NCBI GenBank assembly: GCA_002943765.1
Contig: PQWQ01000009.1
Location: 1,798,001-1,862,000, forward strand
Reading direction: 5' to 3'
DNA: 64,000 bases
Source of the DNA: Psoroptes ovis
Lineage: Eukaryota > Arthropoda > Arachnida > Sarcoptiformes > Psoroptidae
The notes below the pieces were generated by a model that saw nothing but the letters and a program-made list of their open reading frames with translations, was not told the origin of the DNA and did not search any database. A program made the position numbers and the translations under genes. This document shows, piece after piece, positions 40,401-50,451 of the stretch (positions within the stretch are counted from its first letter, which is position 1; every line of letters begins with the position of its first letter).

Positions 40401-40990
40401 ATAGTCTTGGTTTTTTCGATGATCACCGAACTTGACGAAGATATATGTGCTTGTCCAACACGGTCCTGGGATTGCTTCTCATGAAAATCAGCTTCAATGT
40501 TCATGATCAATATAACGTCGGATTGAATCTGTCAGTGGCAAAAGTTGCATTGACATGAATCCCCTGTAGGGGATTATTTCAATGTCAATACCCTTCAATA
40601 TTTCGTCCCAAAATTTTAGCACAAATTTTAATTTTTAGCACGTGGATTGCTGCCAGCCGACAATAATGATATCAATATTCGTCTCTACGTACGTGTCCAA
40701 TAAAATCTTGGAATCGCGACTCATTACATTCAGATCTAATAAATGATTTCAATAAATTCGTTATGGCTGGCAAAGATACTAGCTTGAACTAACTAGATTG
40801 TAAATTCAAAGAGCCAAAAATTAGTCTATATTAATTTAACTTTAAACATAATATACTTACCATTCAGAGTTCGGCAGATGAACCAACGAAATTGATTGAT
40901 GAAATTGTAATCTACTTCAATTATTCTGCAACTATTAATCTGCAAAAATAAATTATATATTGTAGAGATGTTGATAGTTGTTTGAATAAA
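39205..40990 (-). ncRNA. X1 transcription unit (minus), probably non-coding
   Basis: One of four homologous units (X1-X4). On the minus strand a TATA box (41,025-41,032) is followed by a first exon. It contains CATCAACATCTCTAC and ends TCTGAATG|GTAAGTATATTATG (donor near 40,860), the same donor context as in X2 and X4. The downstream body holds the motif TTGGACACGTAC (complement near 40,690) and a second degenerate copy near 40,450, as in X2 and X4. It then runs into the 45-50-bp minisatellite. No long open frame is conserved between copies, so a non-coding RNA or a dead gene is more likely than a protein gene. No match to a known family is recognised. Confidence 0.5.
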
Positions 40991-41009
40991 ATATTTTTGA
41001 TATTTTCCT

Positions 41010-41265
41010 TCAAAATTCGAGCTGTTTATATACTAAATTTGTCTTGGTAAATTTTAATTGTAGTCAATGTGCAAGTCTAATAACATCACAGTCATGTATC
41101 ATCATCAATCATAGAAAAATCTAGAAAATTAGAGAAGTTTTCATTCTTCTTCTTTGATCAATATTGTCATCTCTAATTCACATTCAAAATGAACATTTAT
41201 CATTCATATTAATAATTAATATGATTAAGTGTTCAAACTTGCAATCTTAGCATAAGAGAGTAAGT
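41010..41265 (-). promoter_or_regulatory. P1: conserved X-family promoter block (minus)
   Basis: About 250 bp that recur almost unchanged at P2 (43,938-44,190, inverted), P3 (47,030-47,275) and P4 (51,795-52,055, inverted). It contains a TATATAAA box (complement at 41,025-41,032), a 19-bp palindrome CATATTAATAATTAATATG (41,205-41,223) and a run of shared sequence between them. By eye it is better conserved than the transcribed bodies. Confidence 0.7.
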
Positions 41266-41348
41266 AACAAATTTTGATAAATTTTGAGTTGTCGGACGAA
41301 TTTTTCGCGTATTTATATATAAAAAAAAAGCATAAGGATTTGACAAAC

Positions 41349-41461
41349 CTCCTCCCCTACGCCCCCTCTCCCTTTCGAGTCTCCCTCCCTCTCTTTCCCC
41401 TCCCTCGCGAACTCCTCCCCGTGCGTCCTCCCTCACACTACCCCCTCCCAACTGACCCCCC
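41349..41461. repeat. GC-rich polypyrimidine tract (module G, copy 1)
   Basis: About 110 bp of CCTCC/CTCCC-rich sequence with few purines, in a genome segment that is otherwise strongly AT-rich. Such tracts can adopt triplex (H-DNA) structures (general knowledge). Copies lie at 49,962-50,077 (purine on plus) and 50,150-50,228. Confidence 0.85.
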
Positions 41462-41576
41462 TCATGTCAATTGGGAGGGGGTAGCCCCCGGGTCGAAAAT
41501 GACCCCGAAGGGATCGAAATTTCGATCCAATCAGGGATCAAAATTTGATCCCTTCGGGGCCAAGTTTCGACCCGGG
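41441..41576. repeat. Paired GC-rich hairpins (module G, copy 1)
   Basis: Hairpin 1 has arms CCCCCTCCCAA (41,441-41,451) and TTGGGAGGGGG (41,471-41,481). Hairpin 2 (41,487-41,576) is bounded by CCCGGGTCGAAA and its complement. Each of its arms contains a smaller palindrome, GGATCGAAATTTCGATCC and GGATCAAAATTTGATCC, so a cruciform with side stems is possible. Confidence 0.9.
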
Positions 41577-41601
41577 TTGGAAATGGTTAGTTGCAATTAA
41601 A

Positions 41602-41678
41602 ATACTTACCTTATTATACTTACCTGATTGTACACGTTATTATACTTACCTGATTATACTTACCTAAATATACTTACC
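41602..41678 (-). repeat. Tandem 14-bp array of perfect 5' splice sites (copy 1)
   Basis: ATACTTACC, the complement of GGTAAGTAT, begins at 41,602, 41,616, 41,642, 41,656 and 41,670. The spacing is 14 bp except for one decayed unit. Read on the minus strand, each is a near-ideal donor pairing with the U1 snRNA 5' end (whose sequence is AUACUUACCUG, established knowledge). The array starts exactly at the end of a cassette exon. Confidence 0.9.
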
Positions 41679-41774
41679 TTTTCGCACCGTCCTCCGAATC
41701 CGCCACCTCCACCTCCACCACCAGCACCATCCTCGGTCCAGCGTATCTAGTCTACAGGCTATTTGTCACGTTCC
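41678..41774 (-). ncRNA. Putative Gly-rich cassette exon (copy 1, 97 nt)
   Basis: On the minus strand the acceptor ATATTTCTAG precedes GGAACGTGAC, and the exon ends GCGAAAAG before GTAAGTATAT. One frame reads EDGAGGGGGGGGFGG. The same exon with conserved acceptor and donor occurs at 49,694-49,766 (plus) and 50,451-50,579 (minus), with lengths 97, 73 and 129 nt. Whether it is translated is unknown. Confidence 0.55.
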
Positions 41775-41779
41775 CTAGA

Positions 41780-43920
41780 AATATACAAATGAAAGGATAA
41801 TGAAATCAAGATGAATTATAAATTAAAACAGGGACAACTAAAAAATAGAGGGAAAAGAAAAGATTTGACAAGTTAATGCAAAAAAATTGGAAAGGTCAAC
41901 GGTGGATAATCAACAGCAATGACAAATTATATCAATACTCATGCGAGTGAGGTGGTAAATACTCAAATGTCGCAAAATTGATCTTGAGCTATGAACTGGG
42001 AACAGGGAACTATTTCTTAAAGGAATCTATCTCGTCATGGATTTGGTAAATAATAAATGTTGATCTAATACAAAAAGCATAAAAAATGCTAGACTATGCG
42101 TGGTTGCTCAACAGTCTAATAAAATTGAACAAAATTCATACGTTTCCTAATTAATAAATGTAAACAATACAAGGATTTAGGAGTTTTCATAAACATTCTA
42201 AATCTAGTCAATCTAAACCCAAAATGGGCCATATTGACTGCAGTTTTAGGCGATGAACAATTCTAAAGGGTGTGGGCCCTGGATAATACATTTGTTCAGC
42301 TGTGTTTACAGTTGAAATCATTACCTTGGAATAAATTCAGTACGAAAGCAGCATGGAATTGAATTATGGGGACAATACCTTCCATCCATCCATCGACGAT
42401 CACAATAATGATGAGACCTAATCAAAGAGAATGATGAAAATATTAATAAGAATCATTATAATCATTATATCAATAATAAAGGTAGGCGCTAAGATTTGGT
42501 TGAGATGGCAAGGGTCTTCTTAGTAAGAATTATACGCTTGGTTTCTTCTTGGCCTAATATAATTAAGGGGAAATTTCATGATTTTCCTAATCAATAAAAA
42601 AATACATGGTCTAAGGAATTTTCATGAACATTCTGAATTGGGGTCTACTGAAACTGATAAAAGAGAAGCACTTCTTACATCTAAGGAGGATAATATCTCT
42701 TCATGGACTTGGGTTAATAAATGTTGATTGATTTGACAAAGCATCAAAAATGCTTGAATATGCTTACCATTGCTCGATATAATTTGATGTTGCCACGCTG
42801 CCAGGCAAAACGAAAATAAAAAATTAACACCAAGACAAATGCTTATTTAAATAGGCAATAAATGTTTGACAACTCATCTTCAAATCAAATTGACATCTAA
42901 TTGTCACTCGTTTGATTGTGGGTCTGTCCATATAATACGTTATGACTGTGTTGTCAATAGATGTCGCTAATAATATTTTCATTTGAAATCTTTGAAAATG
43001 AAAGCATGATTCTTATCGAATTATTCTTAGATTCAATTTAATTAGATGATTAATACCAAGTTACATCCATGATTTAAACTGTTTAAAAAAATTCAAAAAT
43101 TAAGATATAATATAACCAAATAAAATAAAGTTTACTTACACATCTTTTGAGGATAATTAAATTTAATAGGTCTCAGTTTGCGATCAGTGCCCCGATCAAC
43201 TGGGATGAAATTTCAAAGGGAAATAATCAATTCCGAACAGTAATTACATTATCAAAGAATTGTTATTGGGCCGAAAATAGGACCACAGAAAATTTGACTG
43301 AAATGTACCAATATGAGCGGTAATAGAGTTCAAAATGAATCAAATTTAGCCATCATTTGTGCTCTGGTTTAATCCATGTTTTCATTATGCATTTTTCCAT
43401 CACCATCGCCTTCGATAATACGTGTTTTGATCAAAGCCGATGTAAATTCTCCATTGATAAATATCATGAGATATAACATTTGACAGAAAGGCTTTCGGCA
43501 ATTGATAAATAGACCCTTTTTTTCTTCCATCATTTTTTTCATTTATAACATTGCTGAGCAAAAATAAAATTGAGAAAATTAGCTTACGTTGATCCAAATA
43601 CAAATTCTACATACCATTAAAATTGAATAGATATAATTGAAGTAAATAACGATTCTTGAATTCTAAAAAAATAAACAATAATTCACAGCTGTAAATGCAA
43701 AATGCAATTACATTTCCCGGGAATATTTTTCTATGAACATTTTCGGAAATTTTATTTTGTTCATACGGCCATCTAAGGATTATCAATTGCATGCGGTAAA
43801 AACTATGTGTTATTAAGCCTGTATAAGGGCAAAATCTGGTTGACATAGTACGTCAATGACATTCATCGACAGATGACGACTGATAAAGACAAAATGACGT
43901 ATTAATACTAAGAATAAATT
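41780..43920 (-). ncRNA. Y1 multi-exon unit (minus) inside spacer A
   Basis: The spacer between P1 and P2 is the inverse of 47,285-49,700. Splice-like signals are conserved in both copies. These are a first exon from ATGTCAACCAGATTTTGCC (43,846) to a donor GTATGTAG (near 43,614) with acceptor TTTTGCTCAG (near 43,554); a donor GAGCAATG|GTAAGC (near 42,770); an acceptor TTGATTAG|GAAAATCATG (near 42,590); and an exon at about 42,420-42,328 with acceptor TTTGATTAG and donor CCAAG|GTAATG. In that last exon one frame, reading VDGWMEGIV and IQFHAAFVLNLFQ, is open in both copies. The first-exon frame begins identically (MSTRFC) but is shifted in the other copy. Coding status is unresolved; no family is recognised. 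Confidence 0.45.
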
Positions 43921-43937
43921 TTTCAAAATTGTTACTT

Positions 43938-44190
43938 ACTTGTTATGCTAAGATTGAACACTTAATCATATTAATTATTAATATGTATGATAAATGTTCA
44001 TCTTGAATTTGAATTAGATTGATAGACAATATTGATCAATGAAGAAATGAAAACTTCTCTAATTTTCTAGATTTTTCCATGATTGATGATGATATATGAC
44101 TGTGATGTTATTAGACTCATACATTGACTACAATTAAAATTTAACAAGACAAATTTAGTATATAAACAGCTCGAATTTTTAAGGCAAAAA
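43938..44190 (+). promoter_or_regulatory. P2: conserved X-family promoter block (plus)
   Basis: Inverse of P1. It holds CATATTAATTATTAATATG at 43,967-43,985 and TATATAAACAGC with the TATA box at 44,159-44,166. It may also serve the divergent Y1 unit on the other strand. Confidence 0.7.
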
Positions 44191-44194
44191 TCAT

Positions 44195-45072
44195 TCGAAT
44201 TATAATCAAACGATCATCAACATCTCTACAAATATTAAAATATTATTGTAGAGCATTAAACAATATGACTTGTGTTTTCTGCCGAAAACCTATGGTAAGT
44301 ATATCATGTTTAAGCTAGAATTTGTAAATACTAATCTATATTCATCAAACTACTATAATACAGACGAATTGGATTAATGTCAGATGGCAGATGTAACTAG
44401 GCGTTTATATCGTATTGAACATGGGAAGAGTTTTCTTGAAAACGCTACACGAAGTCCTTATTGGACACGTACTTGTCGATCAAGCTGATATTGCTACATT
44501 CAACCATGGACAAAGGGATGAATTCTCAAAGGGTATTTACTTTACTTTACTTTAAATTTACTTCAGACAACACTAAAATCGACTCGACTATCATCACTGG
44601 CAGAAACCACCAGTTATCCATTAAAGATGATCGTCAAGTCGCGCAGAACGATATCTTTGTTGGACACGTGCTTAGCGACGTTATCCATGTCTATTGTCGG
44701 CTCGGAGCGAAACACGAGTACATGATCCATTCGGGCATGGATGAGCGAGATTCAAGGGCATTGAAAGGGTGCAACCTCATACACAATTTAGCTCAAAGGG
44801 ACCTTTGTCACTGGCCAGTTTTGGTTATTGCTCATTATCAGTTATTATACTTTACTATCCATGCTGGAACTAGAGTATTGACTTACCTTCGAGCTTGTCG
44901 CCACTATCTTCGGTCCAAATCATCTACTTTGCTCATTTCTTGTATCACCTTCGAGGCAGTCGTGAAATATTCGTTACAATCAATGTCATTTAAACATAAT
45001 TCTTCACAATTAGAATACAAATCAACACATTTGATACACATAAACACACACACAATGAACATGTACATTTGA
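44195..45072 (+). ncRNA. X2 transcription unit (plus), coding status unclear
   Basis: The first exon contains CATCAACATCTCTAC and ends AAACCTATG|GTAAGTATATCATG (donor near 44,295). A short intron may end at an acceptor TAATACAG near 44,365. The body holds TTGGACACGTACTTGTCG (44,463) and TTGGACACGTGCTTAGCG (44,661). The latter is followed by TATTGTCGGCTCGGAGCG, the repeated body signature of the family. A 203-codon frame covers 44,461-45,072 but has no recognisable domain, and the homologous stretches of X1, X3 and X4 contain stops, so it is not a convincing protein gene. There is no minisatellite tail in this copy. Confidence 0.45.
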
Positions 45073-46193
45073 AAAATGAAATTCAAATCCAAAGAAACTC
45101 ATGTACGCATATTTGTGAGGAAATGGATTCTGTCGTGAGCATAATTATAATCAGAGAAGGATGATTCATAATACTTGATGAATTATAATGAAACCAATAA
45201 ATATCTTATCAAAATTTTGTATTTTCTTGATGATCATTTTGATGTACACGATTGGTGACATGTTCGCTTGAGTTGACAATGGTTGAATTGATGATGATAT
45301 GATTAAATTTGTTCGGAATATCTGTCATTATCTGAATATGAAATTCATTTTGATTAATTGAATTACTTGATATAGTTGATCGCATTCGAATCGAATGTTT
45401 TTGTTTTATCGCCCGCCAAATTATTAATAAAAGTGCTGCCATCTACGAAATTTGAGTCGAATCATTTTTGGCGCAAATCAACAAAAACATTCGATTTGTT
45501 AAACATTCGATTTGTTTTTAGCATTCGATTCGAATCTGATTTACAAAATTTAATTATATTGAATCAATTAATTTAGTTGATCATTTTTGATTCAAATTTC
45601 ATTTGATTAATTGATCAAATTTGATTAATTATTAATTGAAAAAATTGAAAAAATAGAAAATTTCAATTTGTTTATCGTTATGATCAATTTAATCGATGGA
45701 TAAATCAAGCCAATATGAATTTACTCATCGAAATGAACATTTTTATAAATATTTGTTTATTACTCGATATAATAACCTGGCATAAATTTGAGATAATCAG
45801 CTATAATTAATTTAGGTCGATTTGCCTTCATCAGATTATTGATCAGGTATTGAATCTGTTTTCTTATTTTCAATTTACTAATGTAAAATGTATATGTTCT
45901 AGTGTTTTTTTCACGTCAATTTATATGAAAATTTCAATTTGTTCACTTTCGATTCATCAAGTTGATCAAAAACTGTTTTTTAATTTAGAAATCGACAATG
46001 AAATGTATTAAATAATCAGATTATCATGATTTAAATGATGGCCATAACCAAGCAGACATGGCAGGAATGTATACGTCTAAATGATTTCATTCAAAATATC
46101 ATTATCATCAATGATTAGCTCCATTGGAATTTATACTCAGGTATTTTCAATTAAATCAAAAAAAGTTATTTTTCAATTTAAAAAGGACAGATA
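45073..46193. other. Spacer between mosaic units A and B
   Basis: About 1.1 kb of AT-rich sequence. No exon, MITE or module shared with the flanking units was seen. Two short stretches rich in ATTCGATTTG/ATTCGAATC lie at 45,390-45,540. Confidence 0.5.
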
Positions 46194-46312
46194 CAGTGAT
46201 TAAAGTTTTTATTCGTAGTTTTAAAGTTGATTTTCATAGTTTTGAATGTAATTTTAAACTGTAAAATTACGAAAATCAATTTCAAAATTCCGAATCAAAA
46301 TTTGAAACCCTG
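46194..46312. mobile_element. MITE family B, short copy
   Basis: TA then CAGTGATTAAAGTTTTTATT to TTTGAAACCCTG then TA. It lies between the two divergent X pairs. Confidence 0.82.
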
Positions 46313-46559
46313 TATATTCATGCTATTTTATGAATGCTAATTTCAATTGGTTCAATTCAAGTTTATTTTATTTTTTTTTTTAATAATCGATTATTTTATT
46401 TATATTTAGATTGTATCTTAATTTTCTGAAACAATTTAAATCATGTGTGGATGTATTTGAGCAAATTTTTATGGATAACTATCAATGAAACTAACGGTCG
46501 GCTGTTGAGAGTAACTATACAAAGAGAATCTTGACCAATGAGGTATTAAAACTTCCGAT

Positions 46560-47020
46560 TTGAATAGGCTTTTGTCTTGACTTTGATTTTTCTTTTCATA
46601 CAGGCATCATCTTATAATTGGCTCCATTTCATTTGCGAAGAATTTAGTAAGTCTGTTTTATTGTTTGATGTTATGCAGTATGTTTTAACATCGTTCTTAA
46701 CCAGTGGTCATTGTGGCTCGTAATTCGCCTCTAGCTGACAGTGTTTAAATTTGTCTCCCCGCCAAATTCGTGTCCAAGAATGTCCCGGTTAAGCGTTGAC
46801 TTCAAGCTCCAATGTATGATTTCAATTAATTCGTTCGGTCTGCCAACGCAAAGATCACCAATAATCTAAATTGTGAATTTGATGAGTATAAATTAGTATT
46901 TAACAATTTTAGTTTAAATATAACATATTTACCTTTAGGTTTCGACTGATAAACCAATCATATTGGTTGATGCTCTGTAAAATTTTAAATTTTTGAAGAC
47001 GTATTGATTGATCAATTTTT
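46560..47020 (-). ncRNA. X3 transcription unit (minus), truncated
   Basis: The first exon on the minus strand contains CAACCAATATGATTGG and ends CGAAACCTAAAG|GTAAATATG (near 46,932). The body keeps the TTGGACACG motif (complement near 46,770) and CGAATTACGAGCCACAATG, as in X4. It then joins a segment also present in spacer B at 51,605-51,760 (ACTGCATAACATCAAACAAT compared with CTGCACAACATTTAAATAAT), showing module exchange. It is the shortest of the four bodies. Confidence 0.45.
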
Positions 47021-47029
47021 TGATATTTT

Positions 47030-47275
47030 TCTTCGAAATTTGAGCTGTTTATATACTAAATTTATCTTGTTAAATTTTAATTGTAGTCATTGTTGGAGCC
47101 TGATAACATGACAGTCATCAATCATAGAAAAATCGAGCAAATTGGAGAAGTATTATTTCTTCTTTGGTCAATATTGTCATCTCTAATTCACATTCAAGAT
47201 GAACATTTATCATTCATATTAATAATTAATATGATTAAGTGTTCAATCTTAGCATAAGAGTAAGTAACAATATAG
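47030..47275 (-). promoter_or_regulatory. P3: conserved X-family promoter block (minus)
   Basis: TATA box complement TTTATATA at 47,048-47,055 and 19-bp palindrome at 47,215-47,233, in the same order and spacing as in P1. Confidence 0.7.
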
Positions 47276-47284
47276 ATAAATTTA

Positions 47285-49700
47285 TACTTAGTATTAATAC
47301 GTCATTTTGTCTTGATCAGTCGTCATCTGTCGTTGAATGTCATTGACGTACTATGTCAACCAGATTTTGCCACTATACCGGCTTTATAACACATAGTTTT
47401 TACCTCATACAATCGATAATCCTTAGATGGCAGTATGAACAAAATAAAATTTCCGAAAATGTTCATAGAAAATATTCCCGGAAAGTGTATTTGCATTTTA
47501 TTTTACAGCTGGTTTTTAAGAATTTTTTATTTTTGATAATTCAAGAATTTGGCATCATTATATTCTCCGACTCAATCAATTATATTAATTCAATTTTCTT
47601 AAAATTCAAAGACTAAAAAATGGTATGTAAAATTTTTGCATGTAAATGAACTAAAACTCATTCATTTTTTATTTTATTTTCACAGCAATGTAAAGAATTA
47701 TTATTATTAATCTCCAATTGATCATCAATATACATTATTAGGCATCTCTTTATGCGGCTGAATAATCATAGCTTTCATTGAATATTACTATTAGAGTCTA
47801 TCGATGGTGTATTTGTCATGTTGGCCCTTTACCATTTTCAGTCCGAAATGCTCAAAATTCACGTAATAGCAGTGGGAAAATAGAAGAATCAAGTTTTCGT
47901 GCTTGATAGTTTAAAAAAATTCGATAAATTCTAAGGCCATAGCCTTAAGGAATGGTGTATTTAATCAAAAAAAAAAAAAAAAATGAATCTAATAATGACT
48001 TGGCTTTTTTGTCATCAAACAAGGTGATTTTGTTTGATTTTTAGCTCAAAAATTAGTGATTAACTCATGGTTCTCTATTTTTCTTATCGCACAGATTTCC
48101 ATTCATCACAGGTCTTGGTACATTGTGAGGTCTGAACATCGGTACCACCAATACAGACTTTTCGAGATCTTAATACCTTTGGCGACCCTCTGACAATTTT
48201 TTGAATGGCATAGATTGTAATTAGCCTTTCATTTGAAAATAAGTACCCAAAACTTCAAGCGGCATTTCTCATCTAATCAAATTGAATCCAAGAATGATTT
48301 CGACAAGAATCATGAATTCATCTTCAAAGAATTCCAATGAAAATAGTATTAGCGACATCTATTGACAACACAGTCATAACGTATTATATGGACAGACCCT
48401 CAATCAAACGAGTGACAATTAGATGTCAATTTGATTTGAAGATGAGTTGTCAAACATTTATTGCCTATTTAAATAAGCATTTGTCTTGAAGATGCTTTTT
48501 TATTTTCGATTTGGCTGGCAGCGTGGCAACATCAAATTATTTCGAGCAATGGTAAGCATATTTAAGCATTTTTGATGCTTTGTCAAATCAATCAACATTT
48601 ATTTACCCCAGTCCATGACGAGATAATATCCTGCTTAGATGTAAGAAGTGCTTCTTTGTTATCAGTGGACCCCAATTCAGAATCAAAATTCCTTAGACCA
48701 TGTATTATTTTATTGATTAGGAAAATCATGAAATTTCCCCTTAGTTATATTAGGCCAAGAAGAAACCAAGCGTATAATTCTTACTAAGAAGACCCTTGCC
48801 ATCTCAACTCTAAATCTGAGCGCCCACATTTATTATTGATATAATGATTATAATGATTCTTTTTAATATTTTCATCATTCTTTTTGATTAGGGCTCATCA
48901 TTATTGTTTTCGTGGATGGATGGATGGAAGGTATTGTCCTCATAATTCAATTCCATGCTGCTTTCGTACTGAATTTATTCCAAGGTAATGATTTCAACTG
49001 TGAACACAGCTGAACACATGTATTATCCAGAACCCACACCCTTTCCACACATCTAGAATCGTTCATCGCTCAAAAATGGAGCCATTGATCATTATGGCCC
49101 ACTTTAGAAGTCACTGGTTTAGATTGACTTAATTTAGAATGTTTATGAAAATTCCTAAATCCTTGTATTGTTTACGATTAATCAATTAGGAAACGTATGA
49201 ATTTTGTTCATTTTTATTAGGTTATAAAAGCAACCACGCGTATAATGGTGACAACGATGACCTTTGCTATATCAACTAAATATGCGCGTCCACATTTATC
49301 ATTAAAATTAACCACATTTTAATGATTCTGAATTGTATTTCCATTATCATTTATTTAATTATCATCAGTTAGCATAGTCAAGTATTTTTGATACTTATTG
49401 TATTAGATTAACATTTGAGTCCATGATGAGGTAATCTCCTTTAAGAAATGGTTCCCAGTTATCAGATCATAGCTCAAGATCAATTTTGCAAATATTGAGT
49501 ATTCTCTACGTTACTCGCATGAGTATTGATTAACTTTATTGTCATTATTGTTGATTATTCACCTTTAACCTTTCCAATTTTTTGGGATTGACTTGTCCAC
49601 TCTTTTCTTTTCCCTTGATATTTTTAGTCGTCTCTGTTTTAATTTATAATTCATCTTGATTTCATTATAATCCTTTCATTCGTAAATTTCTAGGGATCGT
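47285..49700 (+). ncRNA. Y2 multi-exon unit (plus) inside spacer B
   Basis: Inverse copy of Y1. The first exon starts near ATG 47,353 (frame MSTRFC...RWQYEQNKISENVHRK), then diverges by a frameshift from Y1. Conserved splice sites are AATG|GTATGTAAAA (about 47,620) with acceptor TTTTCACAG|CAATGTAAAG (about 47,686), GAGCAATG|GTAAGC (about 48,550), acceptor TTGATTAG|GAAAATCATG (about 48,720) and an exon at about 48,893-48,984 with donor CCAAG|GTAATG. The stretch 48,550-48,850 is partly repeated in diverged form at 49,180-49,490, so the unit contains an internal duplication. The middle part (47,700-48,240) has little similarity to Y1. Confidence 0.45.
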
Positions 49701-49766
49701 GACAAATAGCCTGGAGACTAGATACGCTGGACCGAAGATGGTGCTGGTGGTGGATTGTGCGAAAAG
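49694..49766 (+). ncRNA. Putative Gly-rich cassette exon (copy 2, 73 nt)
   Basis: Acceptor AAATTTCTAG before GGATCGTGAC; the exon ends GCGAAAAG followed by GTAAGTATAT. It is shorter than copy 1 because part of the GGTGGAGGTGGAGG run is absent. Confidence 0.55.
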
Positions 49767-49816
49767 GTAAGTATATTTAGGTAAGTATAATCAGGTAAGT
49801 ATAACAAGGTAAGTAT
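49766..49816 (+). repeat. Tandem 14-bp array of perfect 5' splice sites (copy 2)
   Basis: GGTAAGTAT begins at 49,766, 49,780, 49,794 and 49,808: four units at an exact 14-bp period. The first is the natural donor of the preceding exon. Confidence 0.92.
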
Positions 49817-49841
49817 ATTAATTGCAACTAATTATTTCCAA

Positions 49842-49976
49842 CCCGGGTCGAAACTTGGCCCCGAAGGGATCAAATTTTGGTCCCTGATTGGATCGAAATT
49901 TCGATCCCTTCGGGGTCATTTTCGACCCGGGAGTTCCCCCTCCCAACTGAAATGAGGGGGGTCAGTTGGGAGGGGG
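49842..49976. repeat. Paired GC-rich hairpins (module G, copy 2)
   Basis: The nested hairpin 49,842-49,931 is bounded by CCCGGG on both sides. A second hairpin has arms CCCCCTCCCAACTGA (49,936-49,950) and TCAGTTGGGAGGGGG (49,962-49,976), here with exact 15-bp arms. Confidence 0.9.
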
Positions 49977-50077
49977 TAATGTGAGGGAGGACGGGCGGGG
50001 AGGAGACTGTGAGTGAGAGGAAAGAGAGGGAGAGAGATTCGAAAGGGAGAGGAGGCGTAGGGGAGGAGGTTTGTCAA
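49962..50077. repeat. GC-rich polypurine tract (module G, copy 2)
   Basis: GGGAGG/GAGAGG-rich plus strand, inverse of the tract at 41,349-41,461. It is followed by TATATATAAATACGC, also shared with copy 1. Confidence 0.85.
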
Positions 50078-50149
50078 ATCCTTTTGCTTTTTTTTATATA
50101 TAAATACGCAAAAATTCGTCCGGCCTCCCCTCTGCCTCGGGGTTCTGGG

Positions 50150-50348
50150 TGTTGCACTCCCCTCCCATTCCCCTCTCTTTCGATCTCCCTCCCTACCGTC
50201 CTCCCTCACTCTACCCCCTCCCAACTGACCACCCTCATTTCAGTTGGGAGGGGGTAGCTCCCGGGTTGAAAATGACCCCGAAGGGACCGAAATTTCGATC
50301 CATTACAGGACCAAAATTTGGTCCCTTCGAGGCCATTCTCAACCCGGG
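50150..50348. repeat. Polypyrimidine tract and paired hairpins (module G, copy 3)
   Basis: CTCCC-rich tract 50,150-50,228, overlapped by the first hairpin (CCCCCTCCCAACTGA at 50,214-50,228, complement at 50,240-50,254). The nested CCCGGG hairpin follows at 50,260-50,348. The module is inverted relative to copy 2, so 49.5-50.1 kb and 50.15-50.77 kb form a large inverted repeat. Confidence 0.88.
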
Positions 50349-50378
50349 TCGATAATGATTAGTAGAAATTTGCTAAAA

Positions 50379-50451
50379 ATACTTACCTTGTTATACTTAC
50401 CTATTCATACCTACCATACATTTACCTTATACTTACCATGTTATACTTACC
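50379..50451 (-). repeat. Tandem 14-bp array of 5' splice sites (copy 3, decaying)
   Basis: Perfect ATACTTACC at 50,379, 50,393, 50,429 and 50,443, with variants ATACCTACC and ACATTTACC between them. Periods are 14, 14, 11, 11 and 14. Confidence 0.88.

Noticed and set aside
41274..41600. Pro-rich frame over the GC-rich module as a gene
   Set aside because: It crosses a hairpin whose symmetry can keep frames open; reported only as a testable observation.
43607..43846. MSTRFC... frame as a conserved protein
   Set aside because: The second copy at 47,353 shares the first 40 or so residues but then shifts frame, so conservation is at the nucleotide level.
44461..45072. 203-codon frame as a protein gene
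   Set aside because: Homologous parts of X1, X3 and X4 contain stops, and no domain is visible; described as part of the X2 unit instead.
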